A DNA stretch of 64,000 bases from Sorangium aterium. Its GTDB lineage: Bacteria > Myxococcota_A > Polyangia > Polyangiales > Polyangiaceae. Below are positions 25,100-34,501 of the stretch, in pieces. Where the stretch lies: the NCBI RefSeq assembly GCF_028368935.1, contig NZ_JAQNDK010000003.1, positions 248,001 to 312,000 on the forward strand. The letters run 5' to 3'. A program made the translations under genes and the position numbers. Below the pieces are notes generated by a model, which saw nothing but the letters and a program-made list of their open reading frames with translations, had not been told where the DNA came from and did not search any database. Position 1 is the stretch's first letter. The number at the start of each line of letters is the position of its first letter.

Positions 25100-25266
25100 T
25101 TGCGCGCGCCGGAAATCCCTCCAGGGATCGCTGACGCGCGCAACCAGGGCGACCGCGAAGCGGACGCCGGGGTCCGGGGCGGAGCCCCGAGGAGCCAGCC
25201 GCCGGCGCGCGTCCGCCGGGTGTTTTGGGCTTTTCGTCGCGCGCCGATTTTGGCAAGTAGGCCCGC

Positions 25267-27180
25267 ATGGGCGCCCTGCTGTCCTCCGGGAAGCCTCACG
25301 GTGCGCGGCGCGCGGCGCGCCTCGCTCTCTGTCTCGCTCACCTCGCGGCGCTCACGGCCGCGGCGTGCGGCTGTCGCAAGCCCGCGGACGCCTCCGCGGA
25401 CGCGGGGGCCGCGGCCCCTGCCGGCGACGCGGGCGCCGACGCGGCCCCCTCGGCGCTCACAGCGACCGAGGGGCAGGCCGCGCCTGCGGCGCCCGCGGCG
25501 TCCGCGTGGCCGCCGAGCGACAAACCGCTGCTCGGCGTGACGGCCTTCGTGGCGACCGTCTACAAGGAGCCGCGCGACACGTCGAAGAAGCTCGGGTACC
25601 TGCGCGTCGGCTCCAGGGTGCCCCGCTCCGCCGAGCCCGCCGGCACCGCGGGCTGTCCGGGCGGCTGGTATGCGATCGAGCCCCACGGCTACCTCTGCGT
25701 TGGCGAGGAGGCGACGCTCGACCTGAACGACCCGATCCTCAAGGCCGCCGGCCCTGGGCCGAACCTGAGGACCGCGCTCCCGTACCGGTACGCCTTCGTC
25801 CGCGCGGTGCTGCCGCTCTACCTGCGCGTCCCCACCGCCGAGGAGCAGCGCAAATCGGAGTTCAAGCTCGACGAGCACCTGTCGTGGTTCGAGGAGAACA
25901 AGGCGACCGTGCAGCGGGTCGTCCTCGGCGCGAACGACGTGGCGATCGACGCGCGCGGCGTGCCGCTTGCTGGCAAGCAGCTCGGCGAGCTCGGCCTTGG
26001 GAAGAACTCGCTCGAGATCGGCGAGGGCGCGCTGCTCGGCGGGGAAGGGGACGGCGACCCGATCCCGTTCTGGCTCGAGGGCGGCAAGCGCCTCATCCGC
26101 AACATCAGCGACTTCAAGGTCCCGGACTACGCGGTCTTCGCCGATCGCGCGCGGCGCTTCACGGGGCTGTCGCTGATCGGATCGTTCACGACCGGACCGG
26201 AGTCGCTGAGCCGGCGGTTCGCGATCACGACCGATCTCCGGCTCGCGCCTGCGACGAAGATCAAGCCCGACACCGGCTCTCCCTGGCACGGCGTCGAGCT
26301 GACCGACGCGCTCACGCTGCCGCTCGCCTTCGTCCGCGCGCGGAGCGCCCGCGACGTCCAGATCCAGGGCGACAAGGCGACGCCGGGCAAGGAGCTGCCG
26401 TTCCGGGACATCGTCCCGCTGACCGGCAGGATGCGCCGGATCGAGGGCGTGAAGTACTACCGCACCCGGGATCAGCGGTACGTGAGCCAGCTCGACGTCG
26501 GGCTCGCGGTCGCGCCGTCCGCGTGGCCGGAGGTCGCCGAGAAGGGCGAGAAGTGGATCGAGGTGTCGATCACGCACCAGACGCTGGTCCTCTGGGAGGG
26601 CAAGCGCCCGGTCTACGCCACGCTGGTCTCGACCGGCCAGGCCGGGGTGGCCGATCCCAAGACCACGACCGCGACGGTGCGCGGCATCTTCCGGATCCGC
26701 AACAAGCACATCACGGCGACGATGGACTCGAACGAGTCGTCGAGCGTCGGCGGCCGCGCGGAGACGACCGCCGACGCGCCGTCGGCCTCGCGCGGCGCGA
26801 AGCCGGAGAAGGGCGGCTCCTCGAAGGAGCGCTCCTCGAAGAAGCCGGGCGCGAGCGCTGCGGCGAAGCCCGCGGCAGGCGAGAAGGTGGTCCCCCGGAA
26901 GGGCGACGGGGAGTACGGCGTGACGCGGCGCCGCGGCGAGGGGACCTATGCCCTCAAGGACGTGCCGTACATCCAGTACTTCGCGAGCGGCTACGCGCTC
27001 CACGCCGCGTACTGGCACGACGTCTTCGGCACGCCGCGCAGCCACGGCTGCATCAACCTGTCACCCATCGACGCCCACCGGCTCTTTCTTTGGACCGATC
27101 CCCCGGTGCCGCCCGGATGGCACGCCATCAACACAGGCGAAGAGCTGGGCGAAGGAACGACGGTCATCGTGCACGAGTAA
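25267..27180 (+). CDS. L,D-transpeptidase (YkuD) family lipoprotein
   Basis: 637 aa. A hydrophobic leader ends at ALTAAACGC, a possible but weak lipobox, followed by an Ala/Asp linker. An SH3-like segment (LGVTAFVATVYKEPRDTSKK) precedes a central region. The C-terminus is a YkuD catalytic domain: WIEVSITHQTLVLWEGKRPV begins it, and HDVFGTPRSHGCINLS contains the His and nucleophile Cys (about residue 594). Such enzymes make 3-3 crosslinks in peptidoglycan or attach proteins to it, in the periplasm. An unusual Ser/Lys/Ala-rich insert of about 60 residues (from NESSSVGGRAE) interrupts the domain. A stand-alone transcription unit is likely. Confidence 0.92.
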   Translation: MGALLSSGKPHGARRAARLALCLAHLAALTAAACGCRKPADASADAGAAAPAGDAGADAAPSALTATEGQAAPAAPAASAWPPSDKPLLGVTAFVATVYKEPRDTSKKLGYLRVGSRVPRSAEPAGTAGCPGGWYAIEPHGYLCVGEEATLDLNDPILKAAGPGPNLRTALPYRYAFVRAVLPLYLRVPTAEEQRKSEFKLDEHLSWFEENKATVQRVVLGANDVAIDARGVPLAGKQLGELGLGKNSLEIGEGALLGGEGDGDPIPFWLEGGKRLIRNISDFKVPDYAVFADRARRFTGLSLIGSFTTGPESLSRRFAITTDLRLAPATKIKPDTGSPWHGVELTDALTLPLAFVRARSARDVQIQGDKATPGKELPFRDIVPLTGRMRRIEGVKYYRTRDQRYVSQLDVGLAVAPSAWPEVAEKGEKWIEVSITHQTLVLWEGKRPVYATLVSTGQAGVADPKTTTATVRGIFRIRNKHITATMDSNESSSVGGRAETTADAPSASRGAKPEKGGSSKERSSKKPGASAAAKPAAGEKVVPRKGDGEYGVTRRRGEGTYALKDVPYIQYFASGYALHAAYWHDVFGTPRSHGCINLSPIDAHRLFLWTDPPVPPGWHAINTGEELGEGTTVIVHE

Positions 27181-27221
27181 GAGACGCGATCGCTGTCTGG
27201 ATGAAGGGGTGCGGGGGCGCT

Positions 27222-27938
27222 TCAGTGCTTCGGCGCGGTGCGGAGGAGGTCGGTCAGGGCGTCGTCCGCGGAGGCGGCGAGGGCGTCGAGGAGCGCGGCC
27301 AGGCGGGCGTGCTGGTCCGGGGTGAAGGGGGGCATGCCGAAGCGCGCGCGGACGCCTGAGAGGCGAAGAGCTAGGCCGGCGCCGTCCTGGTAGCCGGCGA
27401 TCCAGGGGCCGCGGAGGAGCTCGTCGCAGATGCGATGGAGCCGCGACTCGAAGGCGGCGCGATCGGCGAGGGCGCCGGCAGGGGAGGGGGCGCGCTGCTG
27501 GAAGTGGTGGATCGAGGCGGCGGTCTCGGTCGGGGCGCCGTCGATGGCGTCGAGGCCGGCGCGGAGGTCGTCGAGGAGGGGCGCTAGGCCCGTCCTGCGG
27601 ACGAGCGCGCCGTCGAGGCACATCTCCCAGAGCACGTGCGCGAACAGCGCGAGCCGGGGCGCGCCGAGCGAGGCGGCGCGCAACGCGGCGGCGAGGCGGC
27701 GCTCACCCTCCACGAAGACGGGGGCGGCGTGGAACCAGCGGTCGACGGCGACGTGGTGGTCGATGCCGGCCAGCACCTCGGCGAGGCGGGGCGGCGGGGC
27801 GGCAGGGCGATCGGGCGCGCGGGAGGGCCTGACGCGCCGGTCGGCCATGCGCCAGAGGTCCGGGAGCATCGCCGCTGCGCCCGCGGCGGCCGAGCCGAGG
27901 TCGCGCGCGGCGAGGTGGCGATGAAGCAGGAAGTTCAT
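27222..27938 (-). CDS. AcpH-like (acyl-carrier-protein phosphodiesterase-like) protein
   Basis: 238 aa, ATG 27938. The start MNFLLHRHLA, an Asp about 27 residues in (LPDLWR), the central GIDHHVAVDRWFHAAPVF and WEMCLDGALVRR parallel the MNFLAHLHLA, AGIHMHRRID and WDHFLSRHW landmarks of AcpH. That enzyme removes phosphopantetheine from acyl carrier protein using an HD-like metal site. The spacing is similar, but identity is low and an Arg/Pro-rich insertion sits near residue 40, so substrate and activity are uncertain. It is convergent with the L,D-transpeptidase gene. Confidence 0.5.
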   Translation of the reverse strand: MNFLLHRHLAARDLGSAAAGAAAMLPDLWRMADRRVRPSRAPDRPAAPPPRLAEVLAGIDHHVAVDRWFHAAPVFVEGERRLAAALRAASLGAPRLALFAHVLWEMCLDGALVRRTGLAPLLDDLRAGLDAIDGAPTETAASIHHFQQRAPSPAGALADRAAFESRLHRICDELLRGPWIAGYQDGAGLALRLSGVRARFGMPPFTPDQHARLAALLDALAASADDALTDLLRTAPKH

Positions 27939-28241
27939 GCGTTCAGGATGGCGCTGCCGTCCGCGGCGGTCGACGATGAACCGACGCGGCGCGCTCTCCC
28001 TCGCCCTTTCGATTCCCGCTCTGGGGCAAGGGATACTGCTTCTTCGGCGTCCCTGCGCGCCCGTGAGCGCCTGAAGCGCAGGCCGACCGTGACAGGCAAA
28101 GAGCGAGTTCGGCCGCTGCGCTCATGTAGGCAAATCAGCGCCGTCGAGCTCGAATCACCGGCCTCATCATGACCCGGCCGGCGGAGGCGGCTCCATGCCA
28201 GTCGCCCGTCGCGGCCGTCAGGGCCTCTTTCCCTCCCTGGA
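27939..28241. other. intergenic region upstream of the nested palindrome
   Basis: First part of a 519-bp gap between divergent genes. No convincing reading frame or promoter was identified; it should contain the promoter of the AcpH-like gene. Confidence 0.5.
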
Positions 28242-28408
28242 GCCGCGGGCGAGGGGATGTGCGAGGCGGGGCGCGCGTGGAGACGGGCCGCTGTCCGAGC
28301 ACTCTTGCCGCTCGCGCCTCCCACGCGCAGCGAGGGAGGCGCGAGCGGCCCATGCGAGTTCGGCGGGCCCCACGCGCGCCCCGCCTCGCACATCCCCTCG
28401 CCCGCGGC
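28242..28408. repeat. nested perfect inverted repeat (39-bp outer arms, 16-bp inner arms)
   Basis: 28242-28280 is the exact reverse complement of 28370-28408 (39 bp). Inside it, 28307-28322 is the exact reverse complement of 28334-28349 (16 bp) around an 11-nt loop. The element sits 49 bp upstream of the kinase start at 28458 and could form a cruciform in DNA or a double hairpin in RNA. It encodes no transposase and has no obvious target duplication. Confidence 0.95.
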
Positions 28409-28457
28409 CGTTGCTTCTCTTGCTCGGGGTTCGGCGCAACAGGTAGCCTAGGCAACG

Positions 28458-31400
28458 ATGCAGGCCAGCGACCCGTTCGGCTGGGTGGGGTCGATCATCG
28501 ACGGCCAGTTCGCCGTCGAGGCGCTGGCGGGCGAGGGAGCGTTCGGCGTCGTCTACCGGGCCCGGCACCTCGGCTTCGATGCGCCGGTCGCCGTCAAATG
28601 TCTCAAGATCCCCGCGGGTCTAAGCCCTGACCAGCAGGACGGCTTCCTCGCCAAGTTCCGCGAGGAGGCGCGCCTGCTCCACCAGCTCTCGCGCCGGACG
28701 ATGGGCATCGTCCAGGCGCTCGACATCGGCGCTGCCGCGGCTCCGAAGGGGCCCTGGACGCCGTACATCGTCATGGAGTGGCTGGAGGGCGAGACGCTCG
28801 AGCAGGATCTCAAGCGCCGCAGCGCCGAGAAGCTCCCGCCGAGGAGCCTCGGCGACGCGATCCGGCTCCTCGCGCCGGTCGCCTCCGCGCTCGCCGTCGC
28901 CCACGACGAGAACGTGTCTCACCGCGACGTCAAGCCGGCCAACCTGTTCCTGCTCGGCGACCGCATGAAGGTGCTCGACTTCGGGCTCGCCAAGGTCTTC
29001 TCGGAGACGCCGACGTTCGCAGAGGCGCTCGTCCAGACGGGACGAACGTTCCGCGCCTTCACGCCGCAGTACGGCGCGCCGGAGCAGTTCAGCCCGCGGT
29101 TCGGCGCCACGGGGCCCTGGACCGACGTCTATGCGATGGCCCTCATCCTCGTCGAGGTCGCGAGCGGTCAGCCCGCCCTCTCGGGCGGCGACGTCATCCA
29201 GCTCTTCGTCGCCTCGAGCGACGAGGCGATCCGGCCGAGCTTCCGTTCCCGCGGGGTGAACGCGAACGCCGACGTCGAGGCGGTCCTCGGCCGCGCGCTC
29301 GCGATCAACCCCTCGCAGCGGTTCCACAACCTCGGCGAGATGTGGGCCGCCCTGGAGGCCGCCCACCGCTCCAGCATCGTCGTGGTGGCGCGCGACACCC
29401 TGCGCGCGCCCGCCTTCGGCCCGAGCGACACGAACGACGACGCGGACGGGCTGCTCGACCTCGCCACCGTCCACCTGCCGCCGCTGCCGCCGCCGCCGGC
29501 GCTGTCGGTCCCGCCGCCGTCGCTGCCGCCGTCGTCGAGGTCGTGGCTGGCGCCGGACAGCAGCGGGATGAGGGGGAGCGTGAGCTCCGATCGCGGCTCG
29601 CCGCGGACCCGGGCCGCGCTGCCGTTCGAGGGTGGAGAGCACCGGATCTGCACCGTCCTGTTCGCCGATCTGTCCGAGGCGACCGCGCTCTCGTCGCGGC
29701 TCGATCCCGAGGACGTCAAGGACGTCGTCGACCGCTGCTATCAGGAGCTCGCGGAGCACGTCGAGCAGATGCACGGGATCGTCGAGCGGCCGATCGGCGG
29801 GCGCGTCATGGCCGTCTTCGGCGTCCCTCGCTCGACCGACAGCGACGCCGAGCGGGCGATCGTCGCGGCGCTCGGCGCGCAGGCCGCGATCCCGCGCCTC
29901 GCGCTGCCGCGCGCCGCGCGATCGGTCCGCCTCTCGGTGCGGTTCGGGATCGCGACGGGGCGGGCCTTCGTCGGCGCGGGAGGCTCGGCGCGTCAGGACC
30001 TCGCCGTCATCGGCGACGCGGTCGACGGCGCGGGGCGCCTGCAGCAGCTCGCGCCGCGCGGCGCGATCGTGATCGGCCGCGACACCCACCGCCTCGTCCT
30101 CGGGCGCTTCCACGTCGAGCCGATCGACGCGGGCGCGGGTGCGGTCCGGGCGCCGGCGGCGCCTCCGGCGTCCACCGCTCACGGCGCGGCGCAGCCGATC
30201 TACCGCGTGCTCGGCGAGGCGCCGCTCCACCACGCGTTCGCGCCGCCCGATTTCCATGGGCTCTCGACGCGCCTCGTCGGGCGCGGCGCGGAGATGCAGC
30301 GCCTGTGTGATCTCGTCGAGACCGCCTTCCACGAGCGGCGGCCGCGCCTCATCACGCTGGTCGGCGCGCCCGGCGTGGGACGGACGCGGATGCTCGCAGA
30401 GCTCTTCGCGGGCCTCCGCGACGGCGGCGCCGGGGGCGGCGCGCCCTCCTCGGAGCGCGGGTACGCGCTCGCGCCGCCCGGGGAGCTGCTCACCCTCTCG
30501 GCGCAGTGCTCGGCGCTCGCGCAGGAGTCGAGCTATGGCCTGGCCGGCGCGCTGCTCCGCCGCTGGTTCGGGATCCACGAGGCCGATCCAGCCCAGGTCA
30601 TCCTGCGCAAGCTGCGCCGCGGTCTGCGCTGGATCCGGCTGCGCGCCGCGCGCGCCCGCGTCCGCGCCGAGCGGGAGGCCGCCGGGGCGGGGGCCAGGGC
30701 CGCCGCGCTCGGGGGCGCGTCGCCCATCGTGACCCGCGCGTCGTCCGTCCCGCTCCGAGGGCCGATCAGCTCGACCGTCAGCGGGCGCAGGGGAGCCGGG
30801 GCGGCGCGGTACGAGGACGACGACGAGCTCGATCCGTCGCCCTCGCTGTCGAGGCCGAGCGGGGGGAGCGACCTCGAGGAGATCCTCGCCCGGCTGGCGG
30901 CGATCCTGGGCGCGCGGCCTGCGCCCGCAGGGCTGCTCGAGGCCGCGGCGCGCGGCAGCGTGCTGGCGAGGCGCCGGATCGCCTCCGCGCTCGTGCTGCT
31001 CGTCACCTTCGCCCTCGAGCGGACGCCGATGGTGATCGTGTGCGACGACCTGCAGTGGGCCGACGACGCGACGCTCGACCTCGTCGAGGAGCTCGTGGCG
31101 CACGCCGAGGGGCTGCCGCTCTGCATGGTGTGCACCGCGCGCCCCGAGCTCTACGAGCGCCGCCCCGACTGGGGCGTCGGGAAGGAAGCGTACGTCCGCG
31201 TCGACGCGTCACCGCTCGCGCGGCGGCACGCGGAGGAGATGATCCGGGATCGGCTCCGCGGCGCCTCCGCGCTCGATCTCGAGCTCGTGCGCGCGATCGC
31301 CGAGCGCTCCGAGGGCAACCCGCGAACCGTGGAGGAGACCCTCCACCTGCTCGTGGACGCCGGCGCCATCGAGGCCCAGGAGGGCGCGTGGCACGTCCGT

Positions 31401-32045
31401 GACGACGCGCTCAGCGCGCTGAGCCTGCCGCCGGCGGTGCACGGCGTGGTCCAGGCGCGCCTCGACCGCCTGGACGAGGCCGCGCGCGGCCTCCTCGCGC
31501 AGGCCGCGGTCGTCGGCCGGACCTTCTGGGAGGGCGCGGTCGAGCGGCTCCGGAACGACGCCCCGCAGGCGCGCTCGCCGATGTCGAGCGAGCGCATCCT
31601 CGCGGAGCTCCAGGATCTCGATCCGCCGTTCTCGGTGCGCCACGGCGGCAGCGCGTCCACCGCCGAGCTGCTCGCGCGCCTCTGCGAGCGCCAGCTGATC
31701 CGGCTCCGCTCCCCCGCGTCGTTCCCCGGCGAGCGCGAGTACGTGTTCGTGGAGCAGGCGACGTGCGAGGTCGCCTACGAGATGCTGAGCCTCAAGATCC
31801 GCCGGCGGATCCACCTGCTCGTCGCCGACTGGATCGAGCACCGCGCCCCGAACGCGGCGGCGCGCGACGAGGGCGCCGCCCTCCTCGCCCACCACTATGA
31901 GCGGGGCGGCGATCTGCGGGCGGCCGCGGCGGCGTACGACCGCGCCGCGGCGCACGCCACCGCGATCGGCGAGGGCGCCGCGGCGGCGCGCCACGCGGCG
32001 CGCGCCCGGGAGCTCCACGACGAGCTCGCGGCCGACGACGCGTAG
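28458..32045 (+). CDS. Ser/Thr kinase fused to cyclase-like and AAA/STAND-like domains
   Basis: 1195 aa. The Hanks kinase (about residues 14-300) has GEGAFGVVYRA, the catalytic Lys in VAVKCLKI, SHRDVKPANL and LDFGLAK, so it looks active. A Pro-rich linker follows. Residues about 395-570 form a class III cyclase-like domain: the first metal Asp is present (CTVLFADLSEA), but the second site reads GGRVMAVFG where GDAVMAVFG is usual, and the ribose-binding Asn region reads GDAVDGAGRL. The AAA-like domain (from about 610) has a P-loop GAPGVGRTRM with Arg in place of the conserved Lys and a Walker B-like VIVCDDLQWAD. The remainder is helical. Signalling through the kinase, with the other domains as regulators, is the likely design. 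The start codon is close to the palindrome at 28242-28408. Confidence 0.93.
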   Translation: MQASDPFGWVGSIIDGQFAVEALAGEGAFGVVYRARHLGFDAPVAVKCLKIPAGLSPDQQDGFLAKFREEARLLHQLSRRTMGIVQALDIGAAAAPKGPWTPYIVMEWLEGETLEQDLKRRSAEKLPPRSLGDAIRLLAPVASALAVAHDENVSHRDVKPANLFLLGDRMKVLDFGLAKVFSETPTFAEALVQTGRTFRAFTPQYGAPEQFSPRFGATGPWTDVYAMALILVEVASGQPALSGGDVIQLFVASSDEAIRPSFRSRGVNANADVEAVLGRALAINPSQRFHNLGEMWAALEAAHRSSIVVVARDTLRAPAFGPSDTNDDADGLLDLATVHLPPLPPPPALSVPPPSLPPSSRSWLAPDSSGMRGSVSSDRGSPRTRAALPFEGGEHRICTVLFADLSEATALSSRLDPEDVKDVVDRCYQELAEHVEQMHGIVERPIGGRVMAVFGVPRSTDSDAERAIVAALGAQAAIPRLALPRAARSVRLSVRFGIATGRAFVGAGGSARQDLAVIGDAVDGAGRLQQLAPRGAIVIGRDTHRLVLGRFHVEPIDAGAGAVRAPAAPPASTAHGAAQPIYRVLGEAPLHHAFAPPDFHGLSTRLVGRGAEMQRLCDLVETAFHERRPRLITLVGAPGVGRTRMLAELFAGLRDGGAGGGAPSSERGYALAPPGELLTLSAQCSALAQESSYGLAGALLRRWFGIHEADPAQVILRKLRRGLRWIRLRAARARVRAEREAAGAGARAAALGGASPIVTRASSVPLRGPISSTVSGRRGAGAARYEDDDELDPSPSLSRPSGGSDLEEILARLAAILGARPAPAGLLEAAARGSVLARRRIASALVLLVTFALERTPMVIVCDDLQWADDATLDLVEELVAHAEGLPLCMVCTARPELYERRPDWGVGKEAYVRVDASPLARRHAEEMIRDRLRGASALDLELVRAIAERSEGNPRTVEETLHLLVDAGAIEAQEGAWHVRDDALSALSLPPAVHGVVQARLDRLDEAARGLLAQAAVVGRTFWEGAVERLRNDAPQARSPMSSERILAELQDLDPPFSVRHGGSASTAELLARLCERQLIRLRSPASFPGEREYVFVEQATCEVAYEMLSLKIRRRIHLLVADWIEHRAPNAAARDEGAALLAHHYERGGDLRAAAAAYDRAAAHATAIGEGAAAARHAARARELHDELAADDA

Positions 32046-32056
32046 GCAGGCCGCCG

Positions 32057-34060
32057 CTACCGCGCCTTGCCGCGCGCGTTCGGCAGCCGGGCGCCCGACA
32101 CGACCAGCGCGTGGCGCAGGGCGTCCTCGAGCGCGCCGAAGGTCTCGAGCATCCGCGCGTCGCTTCCCAGCGTCACGATGGCCTGCGCGACCCCGGGGGA
32201 GATGCCCGACACGAGGCAGCGGCTGCCGAGCAGGCTCGCGGCCCGGGCCACCTGGAACAGGTGGTCGACCGTCGGCGTGTCCGCGACCTCCACGCCGGTC
32301 AGATCGAGCACGGCGAAGTGGGCCTGCGTGCGGACGATCTCCCCGAGCAGCTTCTCCATGATGTCCGTGGCCCGGACGCCGTCGAGCGCGCCGATGATGG
32401 GCAGCACGAGGACGCCCTCCCACGCCTGGATGATCGGCGTCGACAGCGCGCGGATCGCCTCCTGCTGCTGGCGCAGGACGCTCGCGGTCCGCTCGCGTTC
32501 GGCGTTCTCCGCGGCGAGCATCCGGTTCTTGCCTTCCAGCTCCTCGGCGTACACCTCGAGGCGCTCGATCGACTGGCGCAGCTGATCTTCGAGCCGCTTG
32601 CGCTCGGTGGTGTCCCGCATCGTCACGGCGACGCCGCCCTGGATCGGCACGATCTGATGGTGCACCCAGACGCCCGGGCGCGACGCCTGGGCGGTCGGCG
32701 CGGGCAGGAGGATCTCCTCCTCGATCGGCGCCCCCTTCCGGAGGCCGCGCAGGCACCTCGCGAGGAGGACGCCGGCCTCGACCGAGTGGACGAGCTCCGA
32801 GAGCCGCTGGCCGAGGAGCTGCTCGCGCGGCATCGACAGCATCGTCGCGGCGCGCGCGTTGAGCCCCGTGATCACGAAATCGGAGATCTCCTCGCTGTCG
32901 TCGCGGCGGGAGGCCAGCGTGAGGAACGCGTCCATGCTGGCCTCGACGGCCGCGTGGAAGCGCGCCTCGCTCTCCCGGCGCTGCTCCTCGGCGCGCCGGC
33001 GCTCGGTGATGTTCTCCCCCACGATGAGCGCGTTCGTGACCTCGTCGGCCCCGCGGATCGCGCTGACGTGGTTCGCGTACCACGCCCGCCCGCCGTTCGC
33101 CCCGAGGCCGACCACCTCGTAGCTCGCGCGGCCCCCCTCCTGGAGCACCGTCCGGAGCGCCTCCCTCACCGTGGCGTGGTACTCCGGCGCCGTGAAATCG
33201 TAGAGGCTCCGGCCGACGATGCTCTCCTCCCGGACCCCGGGAGACGGCCGGTTCACCGAGACGATGCGCGCGTCCTTGTCGACGACCACCAGGTGGTGCG
33301 GGATGCCGTCGTAGAGCGCCCGCAGCTTCTCCTCGGACTCACGGAGCGCGATCTCGGCGGTCTTGCGCCGCGTAACGTCGCGGGCGACGAAGTAGACGAG
33401 CCCCTCGTCGAGCGCGAGCATCGCGTTCCACTCGAGCCACCGGTACGAGCCGTCCTTGCAGAGGAAGCGGTTCTCGTAGGTGATCGTCTGCGCGCCCGTC
33501 GAGAACGTGTCTGTCTCCGAGAGGGTGCGCGCCTTGTCCTCGGGGTGGATGAACTCGAGGTAGGGCCGCGCCATCAGCTCCTGGCGGCTGAACCCGAGCG
33601 TGCGCTCCCACGAGGGGCTGAGCTCCTTGAACCGCCCGTCGAGCGTCGCGGCGCCGAGCATGTCGACGGCGAGCGCGTAGAGCCGCCGCTGCTCCTTGTC
33701 CTCTTCGCGCACGACCGCGCGCAGGATCGGCCCTGCTCGGTCGGGGAGGGGGAGCCGCGCGATCTGCGTGTCGGCCTGGATGAAGTCCCCGCCTGGGCGC
33801 CGGTAGAGCCACCGAAACCGCTGCGGCTCGCCCCGGCCCGCCGCGTCGAGCCGCTGCGCGAGGCCTTCGGCGGAGGCCTGTCCGTCGGGCTGCAGGAGCG
33901 GCGCGAGGTCCGCGAGCTCCCGTCCGACGAGGCCGTCCGCGGACCCGGCGAGCAGCCGGATCGCGCTCGGGTTGGCGTCGATCACGCGGCCGTTCTCCAG
34001 GAGGAGGAGCGCGTCTTCGGCCGCCTCGAACGCGGCGCGGTGGAGATCAGGCTGGCTCAT
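32057..34060 (-). CDS. PAS-PAS-PAS-PAS-STAS signalling protein (RsbR-like)
   Basis: 667 aa, soluble. Four PAS domains are visible: about residues 1-115 (ALLLLENGRVIDANPSAIRL), 125-235 (GRFKELSPSWERTLGFSRQE with a PAC-like YRWLEWNAMLA), 240-360 (HHLVVVDKDARIVSVNRPSP) and 365-480 (ISDFVITGLNARAATML). A coiled coil (LEVYAEELEGKNRMLAAENA) links to a C-terminal STAS domain (about 545-655) with AVLDLTGVEVADTPTVDHL. Thr residues here occupy places phosphorylated in RsbR-type stressosome proteins. No kinase domain is present, so it probably feeds a partner-switching cascade or stressosome. It is convergent with the kinase at 28458. Confidence 0.88.
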   Translation of the reverse strand: MSQPDLHRAAFEAAEDALLLLENGRVIDANPSAIRLLAGSADGLVGRELADLAPLLQPDGQASAEGLAQRLDAAGRGEPQRFRWLYRRPGGDFIQADTQIARLPLPDRAGPILRAVVREEDKEQRRLYALAVDMLGAATLDGRFKELSPSWERTLGFSRQELMARPYLEFIHPEDKARTLSETDTFSTGAQTITYENRFLCKDGSYRWLEWNAMLALDEGLVYFVARDVTRRKTAEIALRESEEKLRALYDGIPHHLVVVDKDARIVSVNRPSPGVREESIVGRSLYDFTAPEYHATVREALRTVLQEGGRASYEVVGLGANGGRAWYANHVSAIRGADEVTNALIVGENITERRRAEEQRRESEARFHAAVEASMDAFLTLASRRDDSEEISDFVITGLNARAATMLSMPREQLLGQRLSELVHSVEAGVLLARCLRGLRKGAPIEEEILLPAPTAQASRPGVWVHHQIVPIQGGVAVTMRDTTERKRLEDQLRQSIERLEVYAEELEGKNRMLAAENAERERTASVLRQQQEAIRALSTPIIQAWEGVLVLPIIGALDGVRATDIMEKLLGEIVRTQAHFAVLDLTGVEVADTPTVDHLFQVARAASLLGSRCLVSGISPGVAQAIVTLGSDARMLETFGALEDALRHALVVSGARLPNARGKAR

Positions 34061-34078
34061 CGTGGGCGCCGCAGGGTG

Positions 34079-34291
34079 TCAGGAGCGCCGTGCCGCCGGG
34101 TTGTCCTCTCGATCTCGATCGCCAATCAGCACCTCGAGCGGCCGCCGACACCCCCGCTCGGTCGCTGCCGCCAGCGGCGCATTGTGCAGGAAGCCTCGGT
34201 CGAGGTCCATGAGCCCGCGCGCGGCTCGGCGCGGGCCGTTGTCGTCGTCGCCGTCCTCGTCGTCTTCGTCCCCGTGCGTTTCGTCTCTCAT
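34079..34291 (-). CDS. possible small acidic protein
   Basis: A 70-codon frame beginning MRDETHGDEDDEDGDDDN and ending in a conserved-looking GFLHNAPLAAATERG segment; AGGGAG lies just ahead of the ATG. It is short, of unusual composition and matches no family I recognise. The rest of the 441-bp gap (34061-34501) shows nothing clear apart from the upstream region of the gene at 34502. Confidence 0.3.
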   Translation of the reverse strand: MRDETHGDEDDEDGDDDNGPRRAARGLMDLDRGFLHNAPLAAATERGCRRPLEVLIGDRDREDNPAARRS

Positions 34292-34501
34292 CCGCTCCCT
34301 GGTTCGGGATCCGTTCCGGTGCAGGCCGCTCGCGCGGCGGCATTCGAGCGCTGTTGCCTTCGTCAATGTTGTCTGCCTGCCACCTGCTGGCGACGGCCTC
34401 TCGCGTGCTGCGGGCGCCGTGGTAGCGTTGGTCTGTATCGCGGGGGGTTCCTTCTGCGCTGCCTGTCGGCAGGCAGCTCTCGCGCGGTGCGAGGGGGTTC
34501 G

